A stretch of DNA of 64,000 bases from Ferrigenium kumadai (GCF_018324385.1 NZ_AP019536.1:1364001-1428000), one strand, 5' to 3'; counted from the first letter of the stretch, positions 18,280 through 26,839 are shown. Notes: generated by a model not told the origin, from the letters alone. Made by a program: numbers and translations.

Positions 18280-19671
18280 TCAATCCCCCAGCGCCCTCAC
18301 CTTCACGGTCTTGCCCTTCACCTTGCCTGCCGACAATCTGCGCACCGCCTCGTCGGCTATGTTGCGCGCGACTGCGACGTAGGTGGAGAAATCGGTCACA
18401 GTGATCTTGCCGACCTGTTCGCGGGTGAACCCGGCTTCGCCGGTGAGCGCGCCCAGCACGTCGCCGGGGCGGATCTTTTCCTTGCGGCCGCCGAGGATTT
18501 GCAGCGTGACCATGGGCGGAACTAGCGGGGCATCGTCGCCGGCCATTTCATTGAGTTGATGCCAGTCCGGTTCGAAGCCCATCATCTTCGCGATGGTCTC
18601 GACGCGGTGTATCTCGGACGGGCTGGCAAGGCTCAGCGCCCAGCCGTCCTCGTCGGCACGTCCGGTGCGGCCGATGCGGTGGACGTGGACCTCCGGGTCG
18701 GGCGTGACGTCGACGTTGATCACCGCTTCGAGCTGGGCGATGTCCAGGCCCCGCGCGGCGACGTCGGTGGCAACCAGCACCGAGCAGCTGCGGTTGGCGA
18801 ACTGGATCAGCACCTGGTCGCGTTCGCGCTGTTCCAGATCGCCGTTCAGCGTCAGCGCCTTGATGCCATGCGCCTGCAACACATCGAGCAGGTCGCGGCA
18901 TTGCTGCTTGGTGTTGCAGAAGGCCAGCGTGCTGACCGGGCGGTAGTGTTTGAGCAGAGCGGCGACGGCCTGCAAGCGGCCCTCGCGGCTCACCTCGTAG
19001 AAGCGCTGGCGTATCTTGCTGTCGTCGTGCTGCTCCTCCAGCTTCACTTCCTGCGGCTTATGCATGAACTGCCGCGCCAATTGCATGACGCCGTCCGGAT
19101 AAGTCGCCGAGAACAGCAGCGTCTGGCGACGGGCCGGGCATTGCCTTGCGACGTAAGCGATCTGGTCGTAGAAGCCCATGTCCAGCATGCGGTCGGCCTC
19201 GTCCAGCACCAGCGTGTTCAGCCCCTCCAAGGTCAGCGTGCCGCGGTCAAGGTGATCCATGATGCGCCCCGGCGTGCCGACGACGATATGCGCGCCGTGC
19301 TCCAGGCTGGCGATCTGCGGGCGCATCGTGGTGCCGCCGCACAGCGTAACGACCTTGATATTGTCGGCGGCGCGCGCAAGGCGGCGTATCTCCTGCGCCA
19401 CCTGGTCGGCCAGTTCGCGCGTCGGGCACAGCACCATCGCCTGCACCGCGAACCAGCGCGGGTTCAGCTTGGCGAGCAGCGGCAGGCCGAAAGCCGCGGT
19501 CTTGCCACTGCCGGTCTTGGCCTGCGCAATCAGGTCGTGTCCTGCGAGCGTGATCGGCAGGCTGGCGGCCTGTATCGGGGTCATCGTCAGGTAGCCCAGC
19601 TGCTTGAGGTTCGCCTGCATCGCGGACGGCAGCGGTAGTTCGTCGAACGGGTGTCCAGTAGTGTCGGTCAT
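18280..19671 (-). CDS. dbpA: ATP-dependent RNA helicase DbpA
   Basis: 463 residues from MTDTTGHPFDELPLP. The frame extends further upstream only into the preceding gene. All DEAD-box motifs are present: Q motif TPIQAAS, AKTGSGKTAA (I), PTRELA (Ia), GTPGR (Ib), DEAD (II), SAT (III), FCNTKQQC (IV), ATDVAARGLD (V) and HRIGRTGR (VI). The C-terminal 75 residues form the DbpA RNA-recognition domain (ILGGRKEKIRPGDVLGALTGE), which binds hairpin 92 of 23S rRNA during 50S assembly. It follows a small unknown gene by 8 bases in one transcription unit. Confidence 0.93.
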   Translation of the reverse strand: MTDTTGHPFDELPLPSAMQANLKQLGYLTMTPIQAASLPITLAGHDLIAQAKTGSGKTAAFGLPLLAKLNPRWFAVQAMVLCPTRELADQVAQEIRRLARAADNIKVVTLCGGTTMRPQIASLEHGAHIVVGTPGRIMDHLDRGTLTLEGLNTLVLDEADRMLDMGFYDQIAYVARQCPARRQTLLFSATYPDGVMQLARQFMHKPQEVKLEEQHDDSKIRQRFYEVSREGRLQAVAALLKHYRPVSTLAFCNTKQQCRDLLDVLQAHGIKALTLNGDLEQRERDQVLIQFANRSCSVLVATDVAARGLDIAQLEAVINVDVTPDPEVHVHRIGRTGRADEDGWALSLASPSEIHRVETIAKMMGFEPDWHQLNEMAGDDAPLVPPMVTLQILGGRKEKIRPGDVLGALTGEAGFTREQVGKITVTDFSTYVAVARNIADEAVRRLSAGKVKGKTVKVRALGD

Positions 19672-19679
19672 GGCGATAC

Positions 19680-20162
19680 TCAGGACTTGCGTCGTCTGCC
19701 CGGCAGGGTCTTGCCCCTGACCAGTTCTTTTTTTGAAATCCACACCGGCTTCGGCTTCTCGATCAGCCAACTCCGCCCCGAACTTCTGGCTTTCTTGTGC
19801 GCCTGGATCGCGGCGAGCAACAGGTCAGGAGCGACCTGCAGCATTTGATGCTCGCCGTTGAGCCGGTAGTCAGCCAGGCTCTCCTTGATGTCGAAGATAC
19901 GCTCCCGCGTCTCGGCCTTCTTGCGCAGCATCGCCACCATCGCCTGTGCGTCCTGCGACAACGTGTAACCGCCCTCCTGCTCGGAGATCAGACCGTAGGC
20001 GGAGAGCCGGGAAAACGCATCCGACAACTTAGTTTCAGGAGGAATGTTTCCGTTGACCAGGTCGGCCGCGGCGACGATCTCGACCAGCTCGGCAGGCCGT
20101 CGCTTCGCGGCAAGGCTCAGGGCCAGCAACAGGATTGCATCGACATCATGGACTGGATACAT
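19680..20162 (-). CDS. Unknown protein encoded upstream of dbpA
   Basis: 160 residues with ribosome binding site AAAGG. The N-terminal about 80 residues look like an all-helical winged-helix-type fold (DAILLLALSLAAKRRPAELVEIVAAADL, then KLSDAFSRLSAYGLISEQEGGYTLS, the wing-like GGYTL closing it). The middle is helical and charged, and the C-terminus is very basic (GKTLPGRRRKS), suggesting nucleic-acid binding. No family is recognised with confidence. It is 8 bases upstream of dbpA and probably co-transcribed, so a link to RNA or ribosome work is possible (inference). Confidence 0.72.
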   Translation of the reverse strand: MYPVHDVDAILLLALSLAAKRRPAELVEIVAAADLVNGNIPPETKLSDAFSRLSAYGLISEQEGGYTLSQDAQAMVAMLRKKAETRERIFDIKESLADYRLNGEHQMLQVAPDLLLAAIQAHKKARSSGRSWLIEKPKPVWISKKELVRGKTLPGRRRKS

Positions 20163-20190
20163 CGTGGACCTTTAAATGAATGAGAGGAGC

Positions 20191-20327
20191 CGTAAAGCAG
20201 AAAGCTTTGCATAGCCAATCGGCTAAGTCACCAGAATACGGTGACATAAGCCACTGGTTAGCGCGAGCCGGATTCGTCCGGCCTGTCGCGAAAAAGAGAG
20301 TGTATGGTTTGCGACGCAAGGCCATAC
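20191..20327 (-). other. Highly structured intergenic region upstream of the dbpA unit
   Basis: Four stem-loops stand in a row. 20192-20210: 7 bp, GTAAAGC/GCTTTGC with one G-T pair. 20221-20252: GTCACC/GGTGAC extended by GGCT/AGCC. 20262-20290: CGCGA-GCCGGA-TTCG-TCCGGC-CTG-TCGCG. 20302-20327: GTATGG/CCATAC enclosing TTGC/GCAA. The region lies after the fabG terminator and before the small gene that precedes dbpA, so on the minus strand it would be a 5' leader. It matches no riboswitch consensus I know. The strand is assigned from context only. Confidence 0.5.
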
Positions 20328-20339
20328 CTCGTGAGACTG

Positions 20340-20359
20340 AAAAACGATGGCCGTCATCG
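20340..20359 (-). terminator. Probable intrinsic terminator after fabG
   Basis: On the minus strand CGATG-ACGGC-CATCG (20359-20345) is followed by TTTTT. The stem has only 5 bp, so it may be weak, but it sits about 50 bases after the fabG stop, where the rpmF-fabG operon would be expected to end. Confidence 0.5.
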
Positions 20360-20407
20360 AACGACCGTTTGCAGCGCAACGACTCAAGCCGTTACGCTGC
20401 GACCACC

Positions 20408-21151
20408 TTACTCCATGTACATCCCGCCGTTCACGTGCAGCGTAACGCCGGTGATGTAGGAAGCACTCGGGCCGGCAAGGAAAGCAACTGCGGCGGCGAT
20501 GTCGGCCGGCTGGCCGAGACGCTTCAGCGGCACATGCTCGACCAGCTTGGCGCGTGCTTCTTCGCCCAGCGCATGGGTCATGTCGGTATCGATGAAGCCG
20601 GGGGCAACGCAGTTCACCGTGATGTTGCGGCTGCCGATCTCCTGCGCCAGCGACTTGGTGAAGCCCGCCATGCCCGCCTTGGATGCGGCATAGTTGGCCT
20701 GGCCCGGGTTGCCCATGCTGCCGACCACCGAGGAGATGCTGATGATGCGGCCCCCGCGGGCCTTCATCATTGCGCGCAGCACGGCGCGGCTCATGCGGAA
20801 CACGGACTTGAGGTTGGTCGCCAGAACATCGTCCCACTCCTCGTCGGTCATGCGCGCCAGCAGGTTGTCGCGGGTAATGCCCGCGTTGTTCACCAGGATG
20901 GATATCTCGCCGAACTGTGCGCGGATCGCGCCCAGCACCTGCTCGGTCTGCACCGCGTCGTTGACGTTCAATGCGAAGCCCGCGCCCTTGATGCCCGCCG
21001 CCCCCAGATAGTCGCTGATGGCTTGCGCGCCCTTGTCGCTGGTCGCGGTACCGATCACGGTCGCGCCCTGCTTGCCCAGTTCCAGTGCGATGGCCTGGCC
21101 GATGCCGCGCGAAGCGCCGGTCACCAGCGCGATTTGTCCTTGCAATGCCAT
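20408..21151 (-). CDS. fabG: 3-oxoacyl-ACP reductase
   Basis: 247 residues, short-chain dehydrogenase. The NADPH-binding motif TGASRGIG (11-18), NNAG (about 89-92) and the catalytic Ser-Tyr-Lys set are present (SISSVVGSMGNPGQANYAASKAG: Ser about 141, Tyr about 154, Lys about 158). The C-terminus TGVTLHVNGGMYME is typical of FabG. It reduces 3-oxoacyl-ACP in the elongation cycle. It starts 33 bases after fabD. acpP does not follow it here, unlike in most relatives. Confidence 0.96.
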   Translation of the reverse strand: MALQGQIALVTGASRGIGQAIALELGKQGATVIGTATSDKGAQAISDYLGAAGIKGAGFALNVNDAVQTEQVLGAIRAQFGEISILVNNAGITRDNLLARMTDEEWDDVLATNLKSVFRMSRAVLRAMMKARGGRIISISSVVGSMGNPGQANYAASKAGMAGFTKSLAQEIGSRNITVNCVAPGFIDTDMTHALGEEARAKLVEHVPLKRLGQPADIAAAVAFLAGPSASYITGVTLHVNGGMYME

Positions 21152-21184
21152 GTGAGATCCCCCTTCAGTTTTCGAGACGACGTC

Positions 21185-22123
21185 TTATGCGAGCGCGGCC
21201 AGTGCGGCTTTCAGCACTTCGCCGTCGTTGATGGCCAGCGCCTGCTGGTTGGTGTCGATGCGCTTGTTCAAGCCTGCCAGCACTTTGCCGGGTGCGCATT
21301 CGACGTTGTGCGTGATGCCCTGTTTGCCGAACGCTTGCACGGTCTCGACCCAGCGCACCGGCGAGTACAGCTGGCGCACCAGCGCGTCGCGGATGCTGGC
21401 GGCATCGCTGTAGGAAGCCACATCGGCGTTGTGCAACACAGGAATGCTCGGCGCTTGAACAGTGACGTTCTTCAGGTAGTCGCGCAACTGTTCCGCAGCG
21501 CCTTTCAGCAGACTGCAATGCGACGGCACGCTCATCGGCAGCATGATCGCGCGCTTCGCGCCCTTGGCCTTCGCCAGCTCCATGCCGCGCTCGACGGCAC
21601 CGCGATTGCCCGCGATGACCACCTGGCCAGGAGAGTTGTAGTTCACCGCTTCCAGCACCTCGCCCTGCGCGCCTTCGGCACACACGGCGCGGACCATGTC
21701 GTCGTCCAGCCCGAGGATCGCGGCGATACCGCCCACGCCTTCCGGCACGGCCTGCTGCATGCATTGCGCGCGATAGCGCACCAGCGGCAGCGCATCGGCG
21801 AAGCTGATCGCGCCGCCGGCCACCAAGGCGGTGTATTCGCCCAGGCTGTGGCCAGCCATGATGGCCGGAGCAGCACCGTTCTGAGACTGCCAGGCGCGAT
21901 ACACTGCCACACCTGCGGTCAGCATGATGGGCTGTGTATTCACCGTGGCATTCAGCTCGGCGTCTTCGCCTTCGGCGACCAGTTGCCACAGGTCCTGTTT
22001 CAGCACGTCGGAAGCTTCGGTGAAGGTGTCGCGCACGGCGGCGAAATCGGCATAGCCGTTCATCATGCCGCGCGACTGCGAACCCTGTCCCGGAAATACA
22101 AATGCGAATTTAGTCATTGTCAT
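21185..22123 (-). CDS. fabD: Malonyl-CoA:ACP transacylase
   Basis: 312 residues. Key motifs are FPGQGSQ near the N-terminus, the nucleophile Ser in GHSLGEYTAL (about 92), the malonate-binding Arg in LVRYRAQCMQ (about 117) and the catalytic His in VPSHCSLL (about 201). It loads malonyl groups onto ACP. Two in-frame ATGs lie 6 bases apart (22123 and 22117); the AGGG ribosome binding site is better spaced for 22117. It starts 3 bases after the fabH stop. Confidence 0.95.
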   Translation of the reverse strand: MTMTKFAFVFPGQGSQSRGMMNGYADFAAVRDTFTEASDVLKQDLWQLVAEGEDAELNATVNTQPIMLTAGVAVYRAWQSQNGAAPAIMAGHSLGEYTALVAGGAISFADALPLVRYRAQCMQQAVPEGVGGIAAILGLDDDMVRAVCAEGAQGEVLEAVNYNSPGQVVIAGNRGAVERGMELAKAKGAKRAIMLPMSVPSHCSLLKGAAEQLRDYLKNVTVQAPSIPVLHNADVASYSDAASIRDALVRQLYSPVRWVETVQAFGKQGITHNVECAPGKVLAGLNKRIDTNQQALAINDGEVLKAALAALA

Positions 22124-22126
22124 GCC

Positions 22127-23086
22127 CTACCACTTGATGAGAACCGCGCCCCAGGTGAACCCGCCACCCACGGCTTCGATCAGGATATTCTGTCCGGCCT
22201 TGATACGCCCGTCGCGCACTGCCGTATCCAATGCCAGCGGGATCGAGGCTGCCGAGGTGTTGCCGTGATTAGCGACGGTCACGACTACGTTGTCCATGCC
22301 CAAGCCGAGTTTCCTGGCGGTCGCTTCGATGATGCGGATGTTGGCCTGATGCGGCACCAGCCAGTCGATGTCGCTTCCGCTCAGCTTCTGCTCTTCCAGA
22401 AGCTCTTCAACGACATCACTCAACACCTTGACCGCAAACTTGAATACCGCCTGACCGTCCATCTTGATAAAGGGATCGCCGTCGACTTCGCCGTTGCGGA
22501 CATTGCCCTCGGCCTTCAGCATGTGGCGATGGCTGCCGTCGGAATGCAGCTTGCTGGCGACGATGCCAGGCTTGTCGGATGCGCGCAGGACCACAGCACC
22601 CGCGCCGTCGCCGAACAGCACGCAGGTGGTGCGGTCGTTCCAGTCCAGCATGCGCGTCAGCACTTCGGCACCGACCACCAGCGCGGTCTTGGCCTGGCCG
22701 CAACGGATGTACATGTCGGCGGTATTCAGCGCATAGACGAAGCCGCCGCATACGGCTTGCATGTCGAATGCGGCGCCGCCGTTCCTGATGCCGAGCTTGT
22801 CCTGCAGGACGCAGGCGGTGCTGGGGAACAGGTGATCGGGCGACGTGGTCGCGACGATGATCAGGTCGATCTCGTCGGCGCCGATGCCTGCCGCCTCGAT
22901 CGCCTTGCGGCTAGCCTGCAGCGCGAGGTCGCTGGTCAGTTCGCCTTCGGCGGCGATGTGCCGCTCGACGATGCCACTGCGCGTGACGATCCAGTCATGC
23001 GAGGTATCGACCGTCTTTTCGAGGTCGTAGTTGGTCAGCACCTTGGCGGGCAGATAGCTGCCCGTGCCGATGATCTTCGAATGCAT
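22127..23086 (-). CDS. fabH: Beta-ketoacyl-ACP synthase III
   Basis: 319 residues from [13 protein letters not shown]. This start overlaps the plsX stop by one base (TGATG) and gives the normal N-terminus. The catalytic Cys-His-Asn triad is complete: DMQAVCGGF (about 113), PHQANIRI (about 247) and [11 protein letters not shown] (about 277). It starts fatty-acid synthesis by condensing acetyl-CoA with malonyl-ACP. It is the third gene of rpmF-plsX-fabH-fabD-fabG. Confidence 0.96.
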   Translation of the reverse strand: MHSKIIGTGSYLPAKVLTNYDLEKTVDTSHDWIVTRSGIVERHIAAEGELTSDLALQASRKAIEAAGIGADEIDLIIVATTSPDHLFPSTACVLQDKLGIRNGGAAFDMQAVCGGFVYALNTADMYIRCGQAKTALVVGAEVLTRMLDWNDRTTCVLFGDGAGAVVLRASDKPGIVASKLHSDGSHRHMLKAEGNVRNGEVDGDPFIKMDGQAVFKFAVKVLSDVVEELLEEQKLSGSDIDWLVPHQANIRIIEATARKLGLGMDNVVVTVANHGNTSAASIPLALDTAVRDGRIKAGQNILIEAVGGGFTWGAVLIKW

Positions 23087-24123
23087 CAGGCAACTCCTTG
23101 TTCTGTTTTCTGGCGCTCGTGGTGCCATTTTTCGACATGTTCGCTGATGTGGAGCAGCATGCCCTCGCGCGCCTCTTCGGCTGCTTTCTCGATGGCACAG
23201 CGGAAGGCGAAGATATCCGCCGAACCGTGGCTCTTAACGACGATGCCTTTCAGTCCGAGGAAGCTCGCGCCGTTGTAGCGGCGATGGTCGACCCTGCGCT
23301 TGAATGCATTGAGCACCGGCATCGCAATCAGTCCCGCCAGTTTGGTGAAAGCATTGCGCTTGAACTCTTCCTTCAGGAAGCCGCCCAGCATCTGTGCCAG
23401 CCCTTCGGTGGTCTTCAGCGCGACGTTGCCGACGAAACCATCACACACCACCAGGTCGGTGGTGCCCTTGAAGATGTCGTTGCCTTCGACGTTGCCGTAG
23501 AAATTCAGGTCGCTGCCACGCAGCAACTCTGCGGCCTGCTTGACCACCTCGTTGCCCTTGATGTCTTCGCTGCCGATGTTGAGCAGACCGACGGTCGGAT
23601 TGGGCTTATGCTCCAGCGCGGTCACCAGCGTGGAACCCATCAGGGCGAACTGCAGCAGGTGTTCGGCGGTGCAATCGGTGTTGGCGCCCAGATCGAGCAT
23701 ACAGACCTGGCCTTTTTTGGTCGGCAGGTAAGAGGCGATGGCGGGACGGTCGATGCCAGGCAGAGTCTTCAGCACGTAGCGTGCCGTGGCCATCAGCGCA
23801 CCGGTATTGCCAGCGCTGACGCAGGCGGAAGCCTCGCCGCTCTTGACGAGGTCGATCGCGACGCGCATCGATGAGTCTTTCTTGCCGCGCAACGCGGATT
23901 GCGGCTGCTCGTCCATCCCCACCACTTCGCTCGCAGCATGGATGCGCAGGCGCGGACCGGCCTGCACGCCCAAGGCGCGCAGTTCCGACTCGATGGCATC
24001 GGGGATACCCACCAGAACGATGGTATCGCCGGGAAACTGCTTCAGATATTCAACTGCGGCGGGGATGGTGACCGTCGTGCCGTGGTCGCCTCCCATCGCA
24101 TCTATGGCCAATGTGACGTCCAC
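23086..24123 (-). CDS. plsX: Phosphate acyltransferase PlsX
   Basis: 345 residues. The N-terminal motif [11 protein letters not shown], the segment [10 protein letters not shown], the [18 protein letters not shown] block and [16 protein letters not shown] are standard for PlsX. It makes acyl-phosphate from acyl-ACP for phospholipid synthesis at the membrane surface. It follows rpmF after 86 bases that contain a strong terminator hairpin, so its expression may be reduced relative to rpmF or come from an internal promoter. Confidence 0.95.
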   Translation of the reverse strand: MDVTLAIDAMGGDHGTTVTIPAAVEYLKQFPGDTIVLVGIPDAIESELRALGVQAGPRLRIHAASEVVGMDEQPQSALRGKKDSSMRVAIDLVKSGEASACVSAGNTGALMATARYVLKTLPGIDRPAIASYLPTKKGQVCMLDLGANTDCTAEHLLQFALMGSTLVTALEHKPNPTVGLLNIGSEDIKGNEVVKQAAELLRGSDLNFYGNVEGNDIFKGTTDLVVCDGFVGNVALKTTEGLAQMLGGFLKEEFKRNAFTKLAGLIAMPVLNAFKRRVDHRRYNGASFLGLKGIVVKSHGSADIFAFRCAIEKAAEEAREGMLLHISEHVEKWHHERQKTEQGVA

Positions 24124-24156
24124 TAAGCGATCCCTGGGAAGATAAAGAAAGCAGAA

Positions 24157-24197
24157 ACAGAAAAGAAAACGCAGCCGGCCATCACAGCCGGCTGCGT
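24157..24197 (-). terminator. Terminator/attenuator hairpin between rpmF and plsX
   Basis: On the minus strand ACGCAGCCGGC (24197-24187) pairs perfectly with GCCGGCTGCGT (24179-24169) around a 7-base loop and is followed by TTTTCTTTTC. It is an 11-bp GC-rich stem with a T-rich tail in the middle of a conserved operon, so it probably reduces read-through into plsX. Confidence 0.8.
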
Positions 24198-24209
24198 CAC
24201 TTCAAAGAC

Positions 24210-24389
24210 TTATTCGCCCTTGGTCTTGACTACTTTCTTGCCGCGGTAGAAACCGGTCGGGCTGATGTGGTGACGCAGGTGCACTTCGCCGGTGGTCGGC
24301 TCGACCGCTGTGGGCGGGTTAGTCAGGAAATCGTGGGCGCGGTGCATGCCACGCTTCGACGGGGATTTTTTGTTCTGTTGAACTGCCAT
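24210..24389 (-). CDS. rpmF: 50S ribosomal protein L32
   Basis: 59 residues. The protein starts [17 protein letters not shown], contains the family core [15 protein letters not shown] and ends [10 protein letters not shown]. It has no Cys pairs, so it is the zinc-free L32 form usual in Beta- and Gammaproteobacteria. The ribosome binding site AGGAG lies 7 bases upstream. It follows yceD after 21 bases, the normal partner, and is followed by a strong hairpin before plsX. Confidence 0.96.
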   Translation of the reverse strand: MAVQQNKKSPSKRGMHRAHDFLTNPPTAVEPTTGEVHLRHHISPTGFYRGKKVVKTKGE

Positions 24390-24410
24390 GTTAACTACTC
24401 CTCGAAAAAA

Positions 24411-24908
24411 CTATTTAACAACCTTCAATTTCGCCAGAACCGCAAAAGGACTCTTTTCTTCCTTGGGCGCATTCTCGCCATCTGCCGCCTGACAAACACC
24501 CGATTCATGCCTGGGGGCGATTGGCAGACTCAACAAAATCTCTTCTTCCAGCAGATTCAGCACATCCATGTGCGTCTCCGCCAGAATGCTGTCGCATTCC
24601 TCTTCTTCGTCGTCCAGCTCATCCAGAGCCGCCTGATCGCGCAACATCAGGCGCGCATCGAGACGGACCGGATAATCCATCGCACTCAGGCAGCGCTGGC
24701 AACGCAACTGGCACTGCCCGGCGATACCGATATCCAAGAATGGATTACCCTGCTTATCCAGACCTCCGCGCACCGTATAGCTTAAAATCCCCTGCGGGTT
24801 CTCCAGCTCATCCAGCAATCGCGGCATCTCGGCGACGGGCACTTCAGCGCTTATTTCCTTGCCGTTTCGGGCAAAATCCAAGGTATCGATGAAAGGCCGT
24901 GCGTACAT
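24411..24908 (-). CDS. yceD: YceD/DUF177 family protein (23S rRNA accumulation)
   Basis: 165 residues from MYARPFIDTLDFARNG. The frame is open further upstream only into the divergent yceF region. The DUF177 core with CQLRCQRCLSAMDYPV (about 68-82) and the acidic stretch ELDDEEEECD are visible. YceD homologues precede rpmF in most bacteria and are needed for normal 23S rRNA levels (family knowledge). Divergent from yceF with a 56-base gap. Confidence 0.9.
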   Translation of the reverse strand: MYARPFIDTLDFARNGKEISAEVPVAEMPRLLDELENPQGILSYTVRGGLDKQGNPFLDIGIAGQCQLRCQRCLSAMDYPVRLDARLMLRDQAALDELDDEEEECDSILAETHMDVLNLLEEEILLSLPIAPRHESGVCQAADGENAPKEEKSPFAVLAKLKVVK

Positions 24909-24964
24909 GAGGCGCGCATGATATATTTTTCGACGCTCTCTGTCAAAAATCCTAAGGAATATCC

Positions 24965-25549
24965 TTGAGTTCTCAGTTGCTTGTCCTCGCCTCCACCTCG
25001 ATTTACCGCAGCGAACTGCTAAAACGCCTGCAACTCCCCTTCGAAACTGCCGCCCCGGATGTGGACGAAACCCCCTTGCCGGGCGAATCCGCACGCGCCA
25101 CTTCGCTGCGGCTGGCACAGGAAAAAGCCCGCGCCGTGGCCGCCGCCTATCCCGACGCCCTGATCATCGGCTCGGACCAGGTCGCCCTGCTGGACGGCCA
25201 GCAGATCGGCAAGCCGCTCACCCACGACAACGCGGTCCGGCAGCTGCGGGCCATGCGCGGCAAGACCACCACCTTTTATACCGCGCTGGCGCTGCTGAAC
25301 GGCAAGACCGGCAATATCCAGGCCGAAGTCGCGGAAAACCATGTCACCCTGCGCGACCTCTCCGACGACGAGATCGAAGCCTACCTGCTCAAGGAGCAGC
25401 CCTACCACTGCGCGGGCAGCGCAAAATCCGAAGGCTTGGGCATCGCTCTGATGAGCAGCATGACCGGCAACGACCCCAACGCGCTGATCGGCCTGCCCCT
25501 TATCCTGCTGTGCGACATGCTGCGCCGCGAAAACGTGAGCCTGTTCTGA
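24965..25549 (+). CDS. yceF: Maf-family nucleotide pyrophosphatase (YceF type, m7GTP)
   Basis: 194 residues, started at TTG 24965 with AAGGA 6 bases upstream; no ATG fits. The conserved N-terminus is [21 protein letters not shown]. The [11 protein letters not shown] segment, [12 protein letters not shown] and [12 protein letters not shown] follow, then [11 protein letters not shown] and [10 protein letters not shown]. The SDQV and CAGS variants are those of the YceF branch, which hydrolyses 7-methyl-GTP (family knowledge), rather than the dTTP/UTP Maf branch. It is a housecleaning enzyme. One base separates it from the methylase gene downstream. Confidence 0.9.
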   Translation: MSSQLLVLASTSIYRSELLKRLQLPFETAAPDVDETPLPGESARATSLRLAQEKARAVAAAYPDALIIGSDQVALLDGQQIGKPLTHDNAVRQLRAMRGKTTTFYTALALLNGKTGNIQAEVAENHVTLRDLSDDEIEAYLLKEQPYHCAGSAKSEGLGIALMSSMTGNDPNALIGLPLILLCDMLRRENVSLF

Positions 25550-25550
25550 C

Positions 25551-26267
25551 ATGACAAAAGGCACTCTCTATCTCATCCCCTGCACGCTGGGCGACACTCC
25601 GGCCGAACAGGTATTGCCGCAGCACGTCATCGACATCGCGCGCAAGCTGAAACATTACGTGGTGGAACAACCGAAGACCTCGCGCCAGTTCCTCTCAGCA
25701 CTCAAGCATGAGCAGCCTATCCAGTCGCTGCAATTCGCCACACTCAACGAACACACCCAGGCCAGGGAACTGAACGACCTGCTCGCGCCGCTGCTGGCCG
25801 GCGAGGATGTCGGCATCATTTCCGAAGCAGGCTGCCCGGGCATCGCCGACCCGGGCGCCGACCTGGTCAATCTGGCGCACCGCAACGGCATCCGCGTCGT
25901 GCCGCTGGTCGGCCCCTCCTCCATCCTGCTGTCGTTGATGGCTTCCGGCCTGAACGGCCAATGCTTCGCCTTTCACGGCTACCTGCCCATCGCGGAAACA
26001 GACCGCAAGAAGGCTATCACGACGCTGGAAGCCGAATCAGCCAAGCGGCACCAGACCCAGCTGTTCATCGAGACGCCGTACCGCAACGAAAAGCTGTTCG
26101 GCGCCCTGCTGGCCCAGTGCCGCCCGCAGACCCTGCTGTGCGTCGCCAGCGACATCACCCTGCCCGGCGAACAGATCCTGACGCGCAGCATCGCGCAATG
26201 GAAAGCCATGCCGCCGCCGCAGTTGAACAAGCGGCCCAGCCTGTTTTTGCTGCTCGCCCGCAGTTGA
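25551..26267 (+). CDS. RsmI-like SAM-dependent methyltransferase (tetrapyrrole-methylase fold)
   Basis: 238 residues. It begins KGTLYLIPCTLGDTP and carries EAGCPGIADPGADLVNLAHRNGI and VPLVGPSSILLSLMASGLNGQ, the SAM-binding signatures of the RsmI/YraL group. The usual RsmI N-terminus LYVVATPIGN is replaced by LYLIPCTLGD, and the protein is about 40 residues shorter than RsmI. It therefore looks like the known small RsmI-like paralogue rather than the 16S C1402 enzyme itself. It is coupled to yceF. The substrate is not assigned. Confidence 0.8.
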   Translation: MTKGTLYLIPCTLGDTPAEQVLPQHVIDIARKLKHYVVEQPKTSRQFLSALKHEQPIQSLQFATLNEHTQARELNDLLAPLLAGEDVGIISEAGCPGIADPGADLVNLAHRNGIRVVPLVGPSSILLSLMASGLNGQCFAFHGYLPIAETDRKKAITTLEAESAKRHQTQLFIETPYRNEKLFGALLAQCRPQTLLCVASDITLPGEQILTRSIAQWKAMPPPQLNKRPSLFLLLARS

Positions 26268-26272
26268 TTTAG

Positions 26273-26301
26273 TTGCCCTGCGCCCCGCTTTCTGGTATTA
26301 A
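26273..26301 (+). promoter_or_regulatory. Probable dksA promoter
   Basis: TTGCCC (26273-26278), a 17-base spacer and TATTAA (26296-26301) with an extended -10 TGG. It lies 36 bases upstream of the dksA start, just after the methylase stop, with a GGAG ribosome binding site between. Confidence 0.5.
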
Positions 26302-26337
26302 AGCGGACCTTGATTTTTCACCCGTTGGAGAAGTGCA

Positions 26338-26760
26338 ATGCCGGTACAGCCACAAAAATCTGTCGCTCCTTACAAACCGAAGAAGGGCGAGGCCTACATG
26401 AATCCGAATCAACTGGAGCATTTCCGCCAGATTCTGAATGGGATCAAGGCTGAGCTTGGCCAGGACATCGACCGCACGGTACACACCATGCAGGATGAAG
26501 CGACCGTGTTTGCCGACCCGAACGACCGCGCCACCCAGGAATCTGACATGAGCCTGGAATTGCGCAACCGCGACCGCGAACGCAAGCTGATCAAGAATAT
26601 CGACAAGATGCTGGCCAGGATCGATGCCGGCGATTACGGCTACTGCGACAAGTGTGGCATCGAGATCGGCCTGAGCCGCCTCGAAGCACGCCCGACCGCC
26701 ACCCTGTGCATCGACTGCAAGACGCTGGACGAGATCAGGGAAAGGCAAGTAGCGAAATAA
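26338..26760 (+). CDS. dksA: RNA polymerase-binding transcription factor DksA
   Basis: 140 residues. A coiled-coil segment (about 22-100) carries the tip acidic pair in VFADPNDRATQES, the secondary-channel Asp residues needed for activity with ppGpp. The C-terminal zinc finger CDKCG ... CIDCK is complete. Length and motifs match canonical DksA. The last five codons and the stop form one arm of a 14-bp hairpin with the sequence just downstream. The gene probably has its own promoter and ends at a strong terminator. Confidence 0.95.
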   Translation: MPVQPQKSVAPYKPKKGEAYMNPNQLEHFRQILNGIKAELGQDIDRTVHTMQDEATVFADPNDRATQESDMSLELRNRDRERKLIKNIDKMLARIDAGDYGYCDKCGIEIGLSRLEARPTATLCIDCKTLDEIRERQVAK

Positions 26761-26795
26761 AATTTCGCTACTTGCAGACTAACCTTTAGGTTAGT
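26745..26795 (+). other. Two tandem hairpins at the dksA 3' end, the first including the stop codon
   Basis: Arm GCAAGTAGCGAAAT (26745-26758), loop AAA and arm ATTTCGCTACTTGC (26762-26775) form a perfect 14-bp stem that spans the last dksA codons and TAA. One base later comes a second palindrome, GACTAACCTTTAGGTTAGTC, with 9-bp arms. The intrinsic terminator follows. A similar arrangement (stem with AAA loop, then CTAACCTTCAGGTTA) occurs at 62706-62770. Confidence 0.75.
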
Positions 26796-26808
26796 CATAG
26801 CCAAAGAC

Positions 26809-26839
26809 AAAAAAGGCCAAGGTTTCCTTGGCCTTTTTT
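26809..26839 (+). terminator. dksA terminator
   Basis: AAGGCCAAGG-TTT-CCTTGGCCTT, preceded by A's and followed by TTTTTTC. It is a perfect stem and works in either direction by sequence, placed after dksA and facing pnp. Confidence 0.9.

Noticed and set aside
20191-20327. Cyclic-di-GMP (GEMM) riboswitch
   Set aside because: GACGCAAGGCC resembles the GEMM core GGACGCAAAGCC, but the GNAA tetraloop hairpin and second stem are not in the required places.
20180-23278. A 1032-codon open frame on the plus strand
   Set aside because: It is antisense to fabG, fabD and fabH, whose active-site motifs are all intact. Long antisense frames are expected in GC-rich genes. The composition is His/Arg/Gln-rich with no domain.
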